NCBI RefSeq assembly: GCF_009905375.1
Contig: NC_133650.1
Span: forward strand, 142,677,296-142,741,295
Direction: 5' to 3'
DNA: 64,000 bases
Source of the DNA: Apium graveolens
Lineage: Eukaryota; Streptophyta; Magnoliopsida; Apiales; Apiaceae
Shown here: positions 48,254 to 61,921 of the stretch, piece after piece
How the letters are laid out: every line of letters begins with the position of its first letter
Position numbering within the stretch: the first letter of the stretch is position 1
Program-made: the position numbers and the translations under genes
Notes under the pieces: generated by a model
Seen by the model: the letters and a program-made list of their open reading frames with translations, nothing else
What the model was told of the DNA's origin: nothing
Databases searched by the model: none

Positions 48254-51200
48254 TGTCACACCCCCAACTTAAATAGCGAAATAAATATAGCTATTACATC
48301 TTTTTAATGAAGAATACACAACCAAAATCCAAGATCTTACAGTTTAGGGTTTGGAACAGCCCAACACTACCAACTATTACATCTGATTACAAATACCGAG
48401 TCCTCACACAACTATTATTACTTATTCTACCTGAGCTCGAACATAAGCATCAGCATCACAGGTCTTACGGGCAGTCTGCTTGAATCTAACCATAACTGCT
48501 AGCTGTAATATAAGGGTAAAGCAAGAAGTGAGCCAAAAGCTCAACAAGTGCTAATAGTACAACGCAAAACATAAATCGAGATATACCTTTAGGAATGACA
48601 ATGGAAAGACATAATCAATGATAACGAGAGATAAAACTTATGTGAGTTGGCATCATTTTGCTTGCATCAAAACAAATTTTAAAAAAAATCATTCTTAATC
48701 AAAATCATTTTATGACGCTACGGATTACAGCCGGTGATCAGCCGCGAAGTAATCCCGAACCTCGCTGGGTTCTAAAACATTATTGGGAATCCCTAGGCAA
48801 CTTTTAAGCCTAATATAAGTGTGGAAAGGACTCGCGTCTCAGTCCAGATCCACCATTCAAAGAAAACATTTATCCCCCTTTGGGACTGAAAAATCCACAT
48901 TTTAATCATTTTAAAAACTGATGCCGATTTATGACAAAATCTCTTCCGACTGTAATCATTTTTATCAAGGGATTATAGATCAACTTGAAACACTGGAAAT
49001 ATGACACTAAATCTCAGGGCCATGATCCACTAGACTTTACTATATTAGGGTAATTGAGAGGTTTCCATAAACAAGAACTTTGACAAGGAAATTGAGCAAG
49101 GCTATTGGATAATATGAAAGAGTAATGCCAAACTAGGCTTAAAGCAATGGTTGTAGACAAGGTATAGGTATTAGAACATCAAGAAGATAAGCATCACTGG
49201 TTCCAATAGGATAGAGGTGTTAAAATATAAAGAAAGTGATCATCAGCTCAAGATATAACAGGGTATCAAGCTTTTAGGGTAAGGATAGGGTTATCAAACA
49301 ATCATGAATGAATTTAAGAAATGATTGGCTTTTAGGTATCAAGATAAAGTTTCTATCGAGGTTATTTCAAGAGTTGAATCAAAGCATCAGGGTGCAATAT
49401 CAAGATTTCTCAGGGATCAATAGCATGATAATCAAAAGGATCAATAAGGTATTATAACAAATCTCTATTTTATCATGGCATTAAACTATCATGAAAGACT
49501 TTTGAACTACTTGCAATACGTACTCGAGGGTTCATGGCATCTCTATGTAACTCAAAGATAAACAAAAGATACGCTTGATTTAAATATATCAAAATGACTC
49601 AGGATAATTGCATCGATATATATATGAACTGTTTACAGTAAATACGAAGGTCAAGTTGAATCACTTGCCTTGAGATAGACTGGTCTGGTCTGACTGGTAG
49701 GAGCAACAACTGGAGCTTCACTCGACTTTTATGGCAAGTTTTCCCTCGTCTCGAGATCCTACATAAATAATAATAATCCTCATTATAATATATTCTTACC
49801 ATCTTAACCTATTTACAACCCGAAATTAAACATGGATGGCACTTAGGCCTATACGCACTTAATTCATATCCACCATTATATTTTCAAATGTACACACGTA
49901 GCCACATAATCACATATCATATATTAATACCAAATAACATCATATACACCATAATGCCACACTAGGCTTGGATGATCTCGACTCACCACTTAAGTCACTT
50001 GGTCGCTAACTAAATAAAGTCTTCAAATTTGGGCTTCCTAACTCAATGTGCCTTTCCTAAATTATCCAAAACCTATTGACCCTCACTTGTGCCTTTTTCT
50101 CTACTGACCTTATACTATCTTACAACTATGGTGGTTGACCTAATACTCACTTCTAAGTGTTCTAAAACTATGTGATAAGTGAAAGTGCTCACTGGTGCAA
50201 ATTTCAGAATGGTAACTAAGGTTTCTTGAGTGCATTAGACACTCTTAAACTACAAGTTTTTCTTCAAAATTTTTACACAAGACTCTCCTGACCTAAGGGC
50301 ATCTCACAAGCTTGATGTGGCTCAAAGGCCTGGCTTGGGCCTTCTTGGGCCTAAGCTAAAAGTCCAAGGTTCCCCTGTTTTTCTGGGCAGAAAATGCCCT
50401 GACTTGAATTAACTTGTGACACATGGTTCTAGCTCATATCCTATGAACTATGGTTGGAAAAACTTCTCTGACATACCATCTAACTAAGTCCCAATTGGGC
50501 CTAATGAGGGCCTACCCATGACATGGCCAAATCTCCCTATTTCTAAGTTGCAACAAAACCGTCCCCTGCTGGACAGATTTTGTTATTCTACTTGTGCACC
50601 TAACCAAATGACATGCAAACCTCCAACCAACTCCTAAAACCTATTATATACTCCCCATACTAACTTCTGGTAGCTTGGGCCTCAAAGTGCACATCAATGA
50701 CATGGTCAAAACTCACTCTAAACCTCAGGGTATTAAACTGATTTTTCTGCAGAAACTATAACTCTCATTTTTCCAAGGTTTTGACTTGACAACTCAACTA
50801 ACAAAAACTCAATACTTAAACCAAGACTTATACATGGTAATCTACTGAACTAACTCCTTTATTCTCAAAATAACATTGGGTGAGATCATCCATGCCTAAA
50901 AACAACAACATGCAACTAAATATATAACATGCAACTCATGGAAAGCACATAACAAGATTTCGGCTAGGCATAAACTTGTAAATGCTTGCAAAATAGACTT
51001 GCACCTAATACTTATCCTTAATAATTATGAAATATAACTCCTTTTAAGTATTAATAAGAAATTCATCATGGAAACAATCTATTTAAGCACATCTATTTCG
51101 AATTTTATAGATAACAACATGATTTCGAAAAGAATAGCATGCAAAACATGGTTGATCATCATTTTAATGTCTTAAAACTAGCATGCATGGCTAAACATAA

Positions 51201-52150
51201 ATTTATAATGAGATTTCAGTAGCATGCAAAGGATTTTAAAGCATGATATCTCCATAAAACACTTAGTTAGCACATATACATAATATATCTCATAGAGAGC
51301 TCTTGAATTCACAAGAATCAAGAGTTTCTCTTTGGAGATCACACAAAACTACACATGCAACCATGAAACTTCATCTTCCAAATCACAAAACTCTTGGGAA
51401 GTATATAAAATAAATGTAGGTGAAAGAATTACACTAGGGAAGATGAGAAATGGAATGAAAAATGGAAGGGAGTGGGGGAAATGGGGTTCGGCCGAGAGCA
51501 AAAGGGAGGGAGGGGAAGAGAGAAATTTTTGTGGTGTGTTGGAGTGTGAAATGATGAATGACTTCTCTCCACTTTGATTTGTTTGTTTTATGCTATTTGG
51601 TTGACAAGTAATGAGTGGAAGTGAGAACTTACAAAAATGTCCCTTGGCTAAAGTTAGGCCATTTTGCATGCAAGGCTAAGGTAGTAATTTGGTAATAATC
51701 AAATGAGTTAGTGGGGTTGGAAAAGTCTTATTTGCCCTTTGAGAGAATAGAAAGAGAGTTTGCATGCAAGGTTATTCATGTAATTTGATAATTATAACAA
51801 ATAAAATTTGTAAAGATTTATTTTTATAAAATAAAATACAAGTTCAAAAATTATAAAATTTATACCATAAATTAACTTGTATTTTTAGAGACTTTATAAA
51901 ATCATTTTCAAAATTTGTGATCAAAATGCCTTTTAAAAGAAGATTTTTCCAAAGCTTAGAATATTCCTTATAAATCAAAAATAAAGAAATTAAATAAACT
52001 CTTGCTTTGAAAAATCATATACTACCCAAAGCAAATTTATAATGCAGAAATTTTCACTCACACAAACGTACAATCATTGAACATATTTTCATTTAACTTA
52101 ATATTATACCAAATTCACAAATAATATTACATAAAATGCCGGTCGTAACA
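48254..52150 (-). repeat. Gypsy-2 5' LTR, 3897 bp
   Basis: On the minus strand it runs from TGTTACGACCGG (52150) to GGGGTGTGACA (48254). It is followed by the primer site and is full length. The open frame at 51332-51577 inside it is antisense and only mirrors the partner LTR. Confidence 0.93.
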
Positions 52151-54018
52151 AGTCTGATAGCAGGACTTTATTTCCAGTCATATGTCCTGAACATCCACTG
52201 TCCAGAACTAGGATGTTTTTCCTGTTGCCCTGCAATCACCAAGACCACTAATGATTAGTTTTAAGGATCCAAACTTGCTTGGATCCTTTGGCCTTATTAA
52301 GTTTGTTAACATTTGCAGTGGATTTAGCATCAGAGTTTATGTTAACATTTTTCTTATCAGAATTTACACTATTAGACTTTGAATCAGAACTTACACTAGA
52401 AGGAACAATGGAAACTTTCTTTAAAGAAGGTTTTATTTGATAATAATCATAGTACAAACTATGATATTCCTTATAAGTATAAATGGAATGCCATAAACTA
52501 CCACAATGAAAACAAGGATTTGTGGCTTATATCTAACAGACTGACTCTTAACTCCTGACTTTGAAGGTAAGGAGTTTATGTTCTTATTCTTCCTGCAAAA
52601 AGAAGCCAGATGGTTAGAACTTCCACAGTTATGACACGTTTTCCTAGGAGCTTCAGGAATAGACTTATAATCATTGCTTTTATTCACACCTTCCTTTCCA
52701 ATCCTATTTTTCTAGGTGATTTTACCTTGTTTGCATTCTTAACATCTTTCAGCTTATGATTAAGCTGTTTCTTAGTCATTAAGCCTATGTTTACATCAGC
52801 TGTCTTTTCCTGTTTTAGTTTGTCAGAAGTTAATTCCTTTTTAACTTCTGATTTCTCATTATCAGACTTTACAGCTACAAACTTAACAGGTTTTAACTTT
52901 GGCTTTTGTTTAACAACTACAGGCTTAATATCTTCAGTTACTTTATCATTCTTATCCTCTCCATAACCTAAGCCCTCTTTCCAGTTTTTACTACTTAACA
53001 AATTCTGAGTTGTTCTGCTAGAGTTAGTCCAAGTCCTGATAACCTCTCTTTCCTTTTCTAACTCATTTTTTAGAGATTCATTCATTTTTAGCACTTCATC
53101 CCTAACATAAAAAGCATCATCTCTATCTTTCTGAGTTTGATGGAACATAACTAACACCTTTTCTAAGAAATCATTTCTTTTCTTAAAAATAAGATTTTCA
53201 GAAGTAAATCTTTCACATGTTAAAGTTTGATCTCTATAACTAACAAACATGGTTTTAAGATATCTTCTCAACTCATTTATATCATCAGTATGAATGGCAT
53301 AAGTAGTTTGAGGTACCTTTGATTCAGCAGCTTCAGGACTGCTTTCAGCACTTGCCTTATCATCATTTACCATCAAGGCATAATTCTCCTCACTTTCAGA
53401 ATCTGAGATGTCTGTCCAGCTTTTCTTCTTTGTGACAAGAGCCTTGCCTTTGTCACTCTTCACTTTCTTGCAATAAGGAGATATGTGGCCTTTCTCACCA
53501 AAGTTGTAGCATTTGACATTTGTATAATCTCCTCTGTCAGACTTTCCTCCTCTGCCTTCAGATCTTCTGAAATTCTTCTTATCAGAACTTGTGCCTTTCC
53601 TGGAAATCTTCTTTCCCTTCCTGAACTTCCTGTATACAATCTTTGTGATCCCTTTCACCATAAGAGCACACAGCTTCATCATCTCCTCATCAGCATCCAT
53701 CTCAGGCAAGCTTTCAGATTCTGAGTCATCATCACTTTCAGAACTTGATGACTCAGTATCAGACTTTGTGAAGAGAGCTTTACCCTTGTCTTTCCTTGAG
53801 GTAGCTGCCTTGGGGGATTCTTCTTCAGCCTTAAGAGCAACTGTCCTTGACTTTCCACCTTTTCTCTTGCTTCTTTGTTCCATCTCAAGTTCATGAGTCT
53901 TGAGCATTCCATAAATTTCATCAAGAGTTATTTCATCAAGATCGTAGTTGTCTCTTATTGTTGTTGCCTTCAAATCCCAGCATTCAGGAAGAGCTAACAG
54001 GAATTTAAGGTTTGAATT
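52151..54018 (-). pseudogene. Copia-A gag and protease start
   Basis: Read from 54018 downward this gives the second half of gag from KFLLALPECWDLKATTIRDN. It includes the helical ELEMEQRSKRKGG region, a Ser/Asp-rich stretch, a first zinc knuckle with its second Cys changed (CYNFGEKGHISPYC), knuckles two and three, and the protease motif DSGCSGHMTGNKVLLSD, where gypsy-2 cuts it. Single-base deletions near 52710 and 52519 shift the frame. The gag/protease stop pair is at 52248-52250 (TAG) and 52236-52238 (TGA). The gag N-terminus and 5' LTR lie beyond the insertions at 54019, outside the window. It belongs with the 3' end at 38143-39608. Confidence 0.85.
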
Positions 54019-54121
54019 GTTACAACCGGCATTTTTGTGTAATATTAATTATGAATTTGGTGTAATTATAAAGCTGAATGCCAATATATTCAACTATTGT
54101 ATGCTTGTGTGAATGAGAATT
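54019..54121 (+). repeat. 103-bp fragment of a gypsy-2-type LTR start
   Basis: TGTTACAACCGGCATTTT and the bases that follow match the start of the gypsy-2 LTR (52150 downward, complement), here in plus orientation and more diverged. It begins inside copia-A gag and is cut by the copia-C LTR at 54122. The rest of that LTR is presumably beyond the window. Confidence 0.8.
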
Positions 54122-54732
54122 TGTTAGATATATTTGATAATGTCATGGCTAATATAATTTATGTTTAGATTTCAGATCTTACTTAACAGGACAAGTCAGT
54201 ACTTAACCGTTGATAAATACTTATACTGGAAGTCAGGACTTAAGGATATCAGTACTTATATTATCAGGAGATAATCATCAGAAGTTAGATATCAGAACTT
54301 AAGTGCTGAAGGACGATCAGATAAGGACAGTAGCTGATTAAAGGAAAGAAGATCAAGATAAACATAAGAAGAGATATGCATGAAGAAGGAGTTCCGTGAA
54401 GAATGGAATACTTGGAAGAAAATATATCTGATTGATATATTTTAGGAAGCAGAATTATATTCCATATCAATTAGTGATTATCTTGTAACTGTGTAGTATA
54501 TAAACACAGACATAGGGTTTACACTGTAAGTGTTATCATATTCGAGAAGATTATTCATAGTAACCCTAGCAGCTCTCGTGATATTTGTTCATCACTGAGA
54601 GGTAACAGTTCCATACTGTAACAGAGTTTATTGTTTCAATAAAGTTTGTTTTCTGTTACTTAAGATATTAAAGTTCGATTTGATTGTATTATACACTATA
54701 TTCACCCCCTCTACAGTGTGTGTGACCTAACA
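54122..54732 (+). repeat. Copia-C 5' LTR, 611 bp
   Basis: Runs from TGTTAGATATATTTGATAAT to GTGTGTGACCTAACA. TATATAAA lies at 54497-54504 and AATAAA at 54638-54643. A primer site follows, so it is the 5' LTR. Confidence 0.93.
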
Positions 54733-54734
54733 AG

Positions 54735-54746
54735 TGGTATCAGAGC
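54735..54746 (+). other. Primer-binding site of copia-C
   Basis: TGGTATCAGAGC, two bases after the LTR, an exact initiator-methionine tRNA type site. Confidence 0.93.
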
Positions 54747-54788
54747 TTATCTATTAACACACATACAGTTAAAGATCCAAACACAATC

Positions 54789-57700
54789 ATGTCTCACACA
54801 GAAACTCCAACTAAGCCTACCAAAACTGAGGAACCACCAAAGACACAAATTTAGAGTCGGTATGAGACCATCAGAGTTCCCATACTGAGACCATCTGAAT
54901 ATCCCATATGGAAGGTGAGAATGACCATGTTCCTGGAAGCAACCGATCCAGAATACCTTGATAGAATCAAGGAAGGGCCTCACAAACCAACCAAGCTTGT
55001 TGTTGCAGTTGCAGGTGAAGCAGCAAAGACTGTACGAAAGGAAAAGAGTGATTATACTGTTGAAGATATAGCATCAATTGCTAAGGATGCTAAGGTACGA
55101 CACTTACTGCATAGTGCCATTGATAATGTAATGTCAAACAGGGTAATCAACTGCAAGACTGCTAAGGAGATATGGGATGCTCTGGAAACAAGATGTCAGG
55201 GAACTGACACAATTAAGAAGAATAGGAAGACAATACTTACTCAAGAGTATGAACACTTTGACTCAAAGACTAATGAGTCATTGAATGATCTATATGATAG
55301 ATTCGTCAAACTTTTGAATGATTTGTCATTGGTTGATAAAGAGTATGATCTTGAAGATTCAAACCTTAAATTCCTGTTAGCTCTTCCTGAATGCTGGGAT
55401 TTGAAGGCAACAACAATAAGAGACAACTACAATCTTGATGAAACAACTCTTGATGAAATCTATGGAATGCTCAAGACTCATGAACTTGAGATGGAACAAA
55501 GAAGCAAGAGGAAAGGAGGAAAGTCAAGGACAGTTGCTCTTAAGGCTGAAGAAGAATCCCCCAAAGCAGCTTCCTCAAGGAAAGACAAGGGTAAAGCTCT
55601 TTTCATAAAGTCTGATACTGAGTCATCAAGTTCTGAAAGTGATGATGACTCAGATTCTGAAAGCTTGCCTGAGACTGATGCTGATGAGGAGATGATGAAG
55701 CTGTGTGCTCTTATGGTGAAAGGAATCACAAAGATTGCATACAGGAAGTTCAGGAAGGGAAAGAAGTTTTCCAGGAAAGGCATAAGTTCTGATAAGAAGA
55801 ATTTCAGAAGATCTGAAGGCAGAGAAGGAAAGTCTGACAAAGGAGATTATACCAATGTTAAATGCTATAACTGTGGTGAGAAAGGCCACATATCTCCTGA
55901 TTGCAAGAAGGTAAAGGGTGACAAAGGCAAGGCTCTTGTCACAAAGCTAAAAAGCTGGACAGACACCTTAGACTCTGAAAGTGAGGAGAACTATGCATTG
56001 ATGGCAAATGCTGATAAAGAAAGTGCTGAGAGCAGTTCTGAAGCTGCTGAAACAAAGGTACCTCAGACTACTTATGCTTTTCATACTGATGATATTAATG
56101 AGTTGAGAAGATATCTTAAAACCATGTTTGTTAGTTATAGAGATCAAACTTTAACATGTGAAAGATTAACTTCTGAAAATCTTGCTTTTAAGAAAATAAA
56201 TGATTTCTTAGAAAAAGAGTTAGTCATGTTTCATCAAACTTAGAAGGATAGAGATGATGCTTTCTATGTTAGGGATGAAGTGCTAAAAATGAATGAATCT
56301 CTAAAAACTGAGTTAGAAAAGGAAAGAGAGATTATCAGGACTTGGACTAATTCTGGCAAAACAACTCAAAATTTGCTAAGTAGTGGAAATTGGAAAGTGG
56401 GCTTAGGTTATGGAGAGGTTAAGAATGATAAAGAAACTGAAGAAATTAAGCCTGTTATTAAGCAAAAGCCAAAGTTAAAACCTGTTAAGTTTGTAACTGT
56501 AAAGTCTGAAAATGAGAAATCAGAAGTTAAAGAGGAATTAACTTTTGACAAACTAAAACAGGAAAAGACAGCTGAAGTAAACATAGGCTTAATGACAAAG
56601 AAGCAGCTTAAGCATAAGCTGAAAGATGTTAAGAATGCAAACAATATAAAATCACCTAGGAAAAATAGGAATGGAAAGGAAGGTGTGAATAAAAACAATG
56701 ATTATAAACCTGTTCCTGATGCTCCTAGGAAAACATATCATAACTGTGGAAGTTCTAATCATCTGGTTTCTTTTTGTAGGAAGAATAAGAATATTAACTC
56801 CTTACCTTAAAAATCAGGAGTTAAGAGTTAGTCTGTTAGATACAAACCACAAAATCCTTGTTTTCATTGTGGTAGTTTATGACATTCCATTTATACTTGT
56901 AAGGAATATCATAGTTTGTACTATGATTATTATCAAATAAAACCTTCTTTGAAGAAAGTTTCCATTGTTCCTTCTAGTATAAATTCTGATTCAAAGTCTG
57001 ATAATGTAAGTTCTGACAAGAAAAATGTTAACATAAACTCTGATGCTAAATCCGCTGCAAATGTTACCAAACTTAATAAGACCAAAGGATCCAAGCAAGT
57101 CTGGGTCCTTAAAACTAATAATTAGTGGTTTTTGTGATTGCAGGGCAACAGGAAAAATATTCTAGTTCTGGACAGTGGATGTTCTAGACATATGACTGGA
57201 AATAAGGCCCTGCTATCAGACTTTGTGGAGAAAGCTGACCCAAGTGTTTCCTATGGAGATGGCAACATTGGAAAAACATTGGGATATGGCAATATCAATC
57301 TTGGGAATGTCATAATTAAAGATGTAGCTCTGGTCTCAGGACTTAAACACAATCTGCTGAGTATAAGTCAAATCTGTGACAGAGGTTATCATGTTGATTT
57401 CTTTGAAGAACACTGTGAAATTGTGAGTAAATCTAAAGGAAAAGTTGTTCTGAAAGGATACAGGCGTGGTAACATTTATGAAGCTAAGCTTTCAACAAGT
57501 ACTGATGGTTCTACAATTTGTCTGATGAGTAGAGCATCAATTGAAGAAAGCTGGAATTGGCACAAGAAACTCTCTCATTTAAATTTCAACAATATAAATG
57601 AACTGATCAAGAAAGATCTTGTGAGAGGATTGCCAAAGTCAGTATTTGCTCCTGATGGTCTTTGTGATTCATGTCAGAAGGCCATTCAAAGAAAATCTTC

Positions 57701-60479
57701 CTTCAAGAGCAAGACTAAATCATCAATTCTTGAGCCTTATCATCTACTACATATTGATCTATTTGGTCCAGTAAATGTCATGTCTATTGTAAAGAAAAAA
57801 TATGCGTTGGTCATAGTTGATGAGTTCACCAGATACACATTGGTGTATTTCTTGCACACAAAAAGTGAAACTGCATCTATCTTGATTGATCATGTCAAAC
57901 ATCTGGATAAATTGGTCAAAGATTCTGTGAAAATCTTAAGGAGTGATAATGGCACTGAGTTCAAGAATTTGATAATGGAAGAGTTCTGCAAAAACCATGG
58001 AATAAAGCAGGAATTTTCTGCTCCTGGAACTCCACAGCAAAATGGAGTTGTTGGAAGGAAGAATAGAACTCTCATTGAAGTTGCACGAACTATGCTTGAA
58101 GAAGCAAAGCTTCCAACTTATTTCTGGGCTGAAGTTGTGCAGACTGCTTGTTTTACTCAAAATGCAACACTTATTAACAAGCATGGAAAAACACCATATG
58201 AGATGGTGAAGAAAAAGAAGCCAAATCTGAAGTACTTTCATGTATTTGGATGCAAGTGTTTTGTTCTCAAGACTCATCCTGAACAGCTATCCAAGTTTGA
58301 TCTAAAAGCTGATGAAGGAATCTTTGTTGGATATCCACTTTCCACAAAAGCCTTCAGAGTCTATAATTTGAGAACAAAAGTGGTCATGGAATCTATCAAT
58401 GTCTCTTTTGATGACAAGAAGATTACTGGTCTTGAAGATTTCATTGATCATGATCAGCTGAGATTTGAAAATGAAGACTCAAATTCTGATACTGAAAATC
58501 CTGACAGTCTAAGTCCTGATACTGTAAACTCTGATGGATTAAACTCTGATGTTATTGAAACTGTGGTGACTACGTCAAAGGAAGATGCACCAATGCAGGG
58601 GGAGCATACTCAAGATCCTACCACATCTCAAGAAACATCAGAATATACATCTGGCTCTTCAAGTTCTGATTCTTCAAGTTCTGATAAGCCAAGTTCAGAT
58701 AGTGCTGAAAATCTAAATTCTGAAGAATCCAACTCAGAGAGCATAGTTTCAGGGGGAGTATCAGAAAATGAAAATGAAGAAAACATGGATCATGGGGGAG
58801 CATCCAGTTCTAGAGAAAACCTTCCATCTACAAGGAAGTGGACAAAGTCACATACACCTGATTTGATAATTGGAAATCCTGATGCAGGTGTCAGAACTAG
58901 AACAGGTACTTCAAATAAATGTCTTTACAATTCTTTTATCTCTCAGACTGAGCCAAAGAAAGTGGAAGAAGCTCTTCAAGATGCTGATTGGATGCAAGCA
59001 ATGCAAGAAGAGTTAAATGAATTTGAAAGAAACAAAGTCTGAACCCTAGTGCCAAGACCAAAGAATAGATCTGTTGTTAGTACAAAGTGGGTATTCAGAA
59101 ACAAAACTAACAGTGATGGCATAATTACAAGGAATAAGGCAAGGCTGGTTGCAAAAGGATATTCTCAATAGGAGGGAATTGACTATGATGAAACATTTGC
59201 ACCAGTTGCTAGGTTAGAAGCCATAAGGATATTTTTGGCTTACGCTGCTCACAAAAAGTTTACTGTCTTTCAAATGGATGTGAAAAGTGCTTTTCTCAAT
59301 GGAGAATTGGAGGAGGAAGTATATGTTGAACAACCTCCAGGCTTTGTAGATTCCAAACATCCAGATTATGTCTACAGGCTTGATAAAACACTTTATGGAC
59401 TTAAGCAAGCTCCTAGAGCATGGTATGAGACTTTAGCTCAGTTTCTTCTGGAAATTGGATTCAACAGAGGAACAATAGAAAAAATACTGTTCTACCTCAA
59501 CCATGGAAAGGACTTACTTCTCGTCCAGATTTATGTTGATGATATCATTTTTGGGTCTACAAATGACAGACTTTGCAAGAAGTTTTCCAAACTGATGCAG
59601 TCAGGATATCAGATGAGTATGATGGGGGAACTTAGCTATTTTCTGGGCCTTCAAGTCAAGCAGAATGAAGAAGGCACTTTTATTTATCAAACTAAGTACA
59701 CCAGAAACTTGCTAAAGAAATTCGGAATGCAAGATTGTTCAAGTGCATCCACTCCCATGGCCACTGCAACAAAACTGGATAAGGATACTGGTAAATCAAT
59801 AGATATTATTGATTACAGAGGTATGATTGGCTCTTTACTCTATCCAACTGCTAGTAGACCTGATATCATGTATGCTACCTGTCTTTGTGCAAGATTTCAA
59901 GCAGATCCAAGAGAACCTCACTTAACAGCTGTGAAAAGAATTTTTAAGTATCTTAAAGGAACAGCTGATTTGGGATTGTGGTATCCTAGAGAATCAGATT
60001 TTAAACTAATAGGTTACTCAGATGCAGATTTTGCAGGTTGCAAAATTGACAGGAAAAGCACAAGTGGAAGCTGCTAATTTCTTGGAGGCAGATTGGTTTC
60101 TTGGTTCAGCAAGAAACAAAAGTCAATTTCCACATCAACTGCAGAAGCAGAGTATATTGCTGCAGGAAGCTGTTGTGCACAGATTCTTTGGATGAAGAAT
60201 CAGTTACTGGATTATGGGTTAACATATTTCAAAATTCCTATTTACTGTGATAATCAAAGTGCTATTCCTATGACAGGTAATCCAGTTCAACACTCTATGA
60301 CAAAGCACATCAGCATCAAGTACCACTTCATAAGGGAACATGTGGATGAAGGTACAGTGGAATTGCACTTTGTTCCAACAGATCAACAACTAGCAGATAT
60401 CTTCACAAAACCATTGTATGAAGCCACTTTTACAAGATTGGTAAATGAACTTGGAATGGTTTCAGGTTCTTTTTTCTAA
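54789..60479 (+). pseudogene. Copia-C gag-pol, full length with ten in-frame stops
   Basis: One frame of 1,897 codons runs from ATG 54789 to TAA 60477-60479 with no frameshift. Stops lie at 54852, 56241, 56808, 56829, 56880, 57123, 57135, 59040, 59169 and 60075; several read as CAG to TAG, CAA to TAA or TGG to TGA changes. Gag comes first, with three zinc knuckles (55861-55904, about 56745 and about 56860). The protease motif DSGCSRHMTG is at residues 795-804. Integrase follows (RSDNGTEF near 57945, QQNGVVGRKN near 58040, with Glu of the catalytic triad changed to Gly). Then comes a Ser/Asp-rich linker, RT with YVDD at 1582-1585, and RNase H ([17 protein letters not shown]). The stops at 57123 and 57135 are shared by all four copia copies. 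Confidence 0.92.
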
Positions 60480-61768
60480 ATCTGTCTAGTTTTGTTCTGT
60501 TTCATTAGACTTTATGATCAGTATTTACAGAATGTAATCTCTTTGTGTATTCTGTGATTAATTGAAATATGCGTTCAAGTACTGATTGTTGTCTGATATA
60601 TGTTTCTAAACTCTGATAAGTGATATGTCTGTTTAAGTAACTATTCAATCCTATGAGGATAACTGTGCTAGATACTGACCTAGTAGTCTTCAATAAATAA
60701 ATGATCCCATGTAAAAAGTAATTATTTCTGTGGAAATCTTATGACACAAGCAAATTCTGATAATTGAGCTTAGTTGAGTTTACTTGGTTAATCTTATTAC
60801 TAAGTCACAAATTAAAATAATGCTACTCATTTGTTAAGTTCTGATACTAGTAAATCTACTGAATGTACTAAGTGCTGATAAACCTCAATTATCAAAAGAA
60901 AAAGCAAAAAGATCAAAGAATAAAATCAGGTACTCCTTTGAGATCTAGAGTAAACATGTGAAAGGGACGACCCAATTGCATTGCTGGTATTAAGTAAATA
61001 TGCATTAGAAAAGCAAAATATTTTCTTGGTGACTTTTCACACTCTATGATTACTGGAAAAATACTCTGATAATAGCATAAATTCTGATAAGCAGTCGTGA
61101 CTCACTTACACTGAGAAGCCACTGTAAAATAGAATTTAAAAAGATGCATAAAATTAGCACAAAACAGTTGAGGTGGACTCAAGCATGAACTCATTCATCA
61201 GTAGGTTTCAGGATAATGACAACTCTATAGCAAAAATTTTAGTTATGCCTTATTTCTAAGATGTACTGAAGTGAATCAGACTTTACTCCTTGTCTGAAAT
61301 TTAGCTTAATGCACACACTAATCACTCCATCTGAATGATGAAAATTACTGTGGTGGTCTATGTTGTTTTAGATAAACAGTCATTGTGTCATTTTGCACTA
61401 ACTCTGAGGACAAGTTCTGGTTGCATATTTAGACGATTAAGTTTGAAGAGTATAACTCAGAACTTGTATGTGGATTTACTCAGATAGACATTCCTTTTCG
61501 AGTTAAGAAATTATGCTCTGATGACTGTTAAGTTCTGATATACGTCTAAGTTCTGATATTATAGTCTAATTCTTTACTTGACTTATCTGTGGACGAAATT
61601 TGATAACAGTCTCGGTTCAAACTAGAATATGTTGAAGTGGAAGATTAATAGTCACTATGGTTAGAGTTAATGGTATTTGTACTTGAACAGTCCACTTTTA
61701 CTTGTTTCTTGTGCGCATTCAACCATGTTTTCTCCTTCCAATGAATGTTATTCTTTTTCCAAGTCTGG
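60480..61768 (+). other. Post-pol spacer of copia-C
   Basis: About 1.3 kb of AT-rich non-coding DNA with no supported ORF. The word TTCTGAT or a close variant recurs many times (near 60755, 60839, 61082, 61532 and 61549). Part of it (61365-61530) aligns with 20780-20940 of copia-D. Confidence 0.55.
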
Positions 61769-61844
61769 GGAGACGAGGTAGAATTAATTCTACCTGTCAG
61801 CATTAAATACCTTTACGTCTCCTGGCATTCTCTTGCCTATATAA
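61769..61844 (+). promoter_or_regulatory. Candidate internal promoter of copia-C
   Basis: A perfect 18-bp palindrome, GGTAGAATTAATTCTACC (61777-61794), sits inside a larger inverted repeat, GGAGACG (61769-61775) and CGTCTCC (61816-61822). TATATAA follows at 61838-61844. The start codon of the 89-aa ORF is 78 bp after the TATA word, leaving room for a transcription start near 61870 and a CT-rich leader. In copia-1 a Tekay element inserted just downstream of this site. Function is inferred from layout only. Confidence 0.5.
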
Positions 61845-61921
61845 GCAGCCACTTCACATCAGCCTTCCCATCAAATTCTTTCTCACAAACTTACCTTCAT
61901 ACTTTTTCTTTCAAAAACACA

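Larger units (their letters stand above)
39616..52150 (-). mobile_element. Gypsy-2, second Tekay/Del-type chromovirus, one end deleted
   Basis: The minus-strand order is 5' LTR (48254-52150), primer site, leader ORF, gag-pol with chromodomain, polypurine tract and a truncated 3' LTR (39616-42799). It is inserted in copia-A just after the protease motif (flank AGTCT at 52151-52155). It is a different family from gypsy-1: LTR ends are TGTTACGACC...GGGGTGTGACA and the proteins differ throughout, although domain order is the same. The LTR overlap differs by roughly 17 bases over 3.2 kb by eye, about 0.5%, so it is also a recent insertion. Confidence 0.9.
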
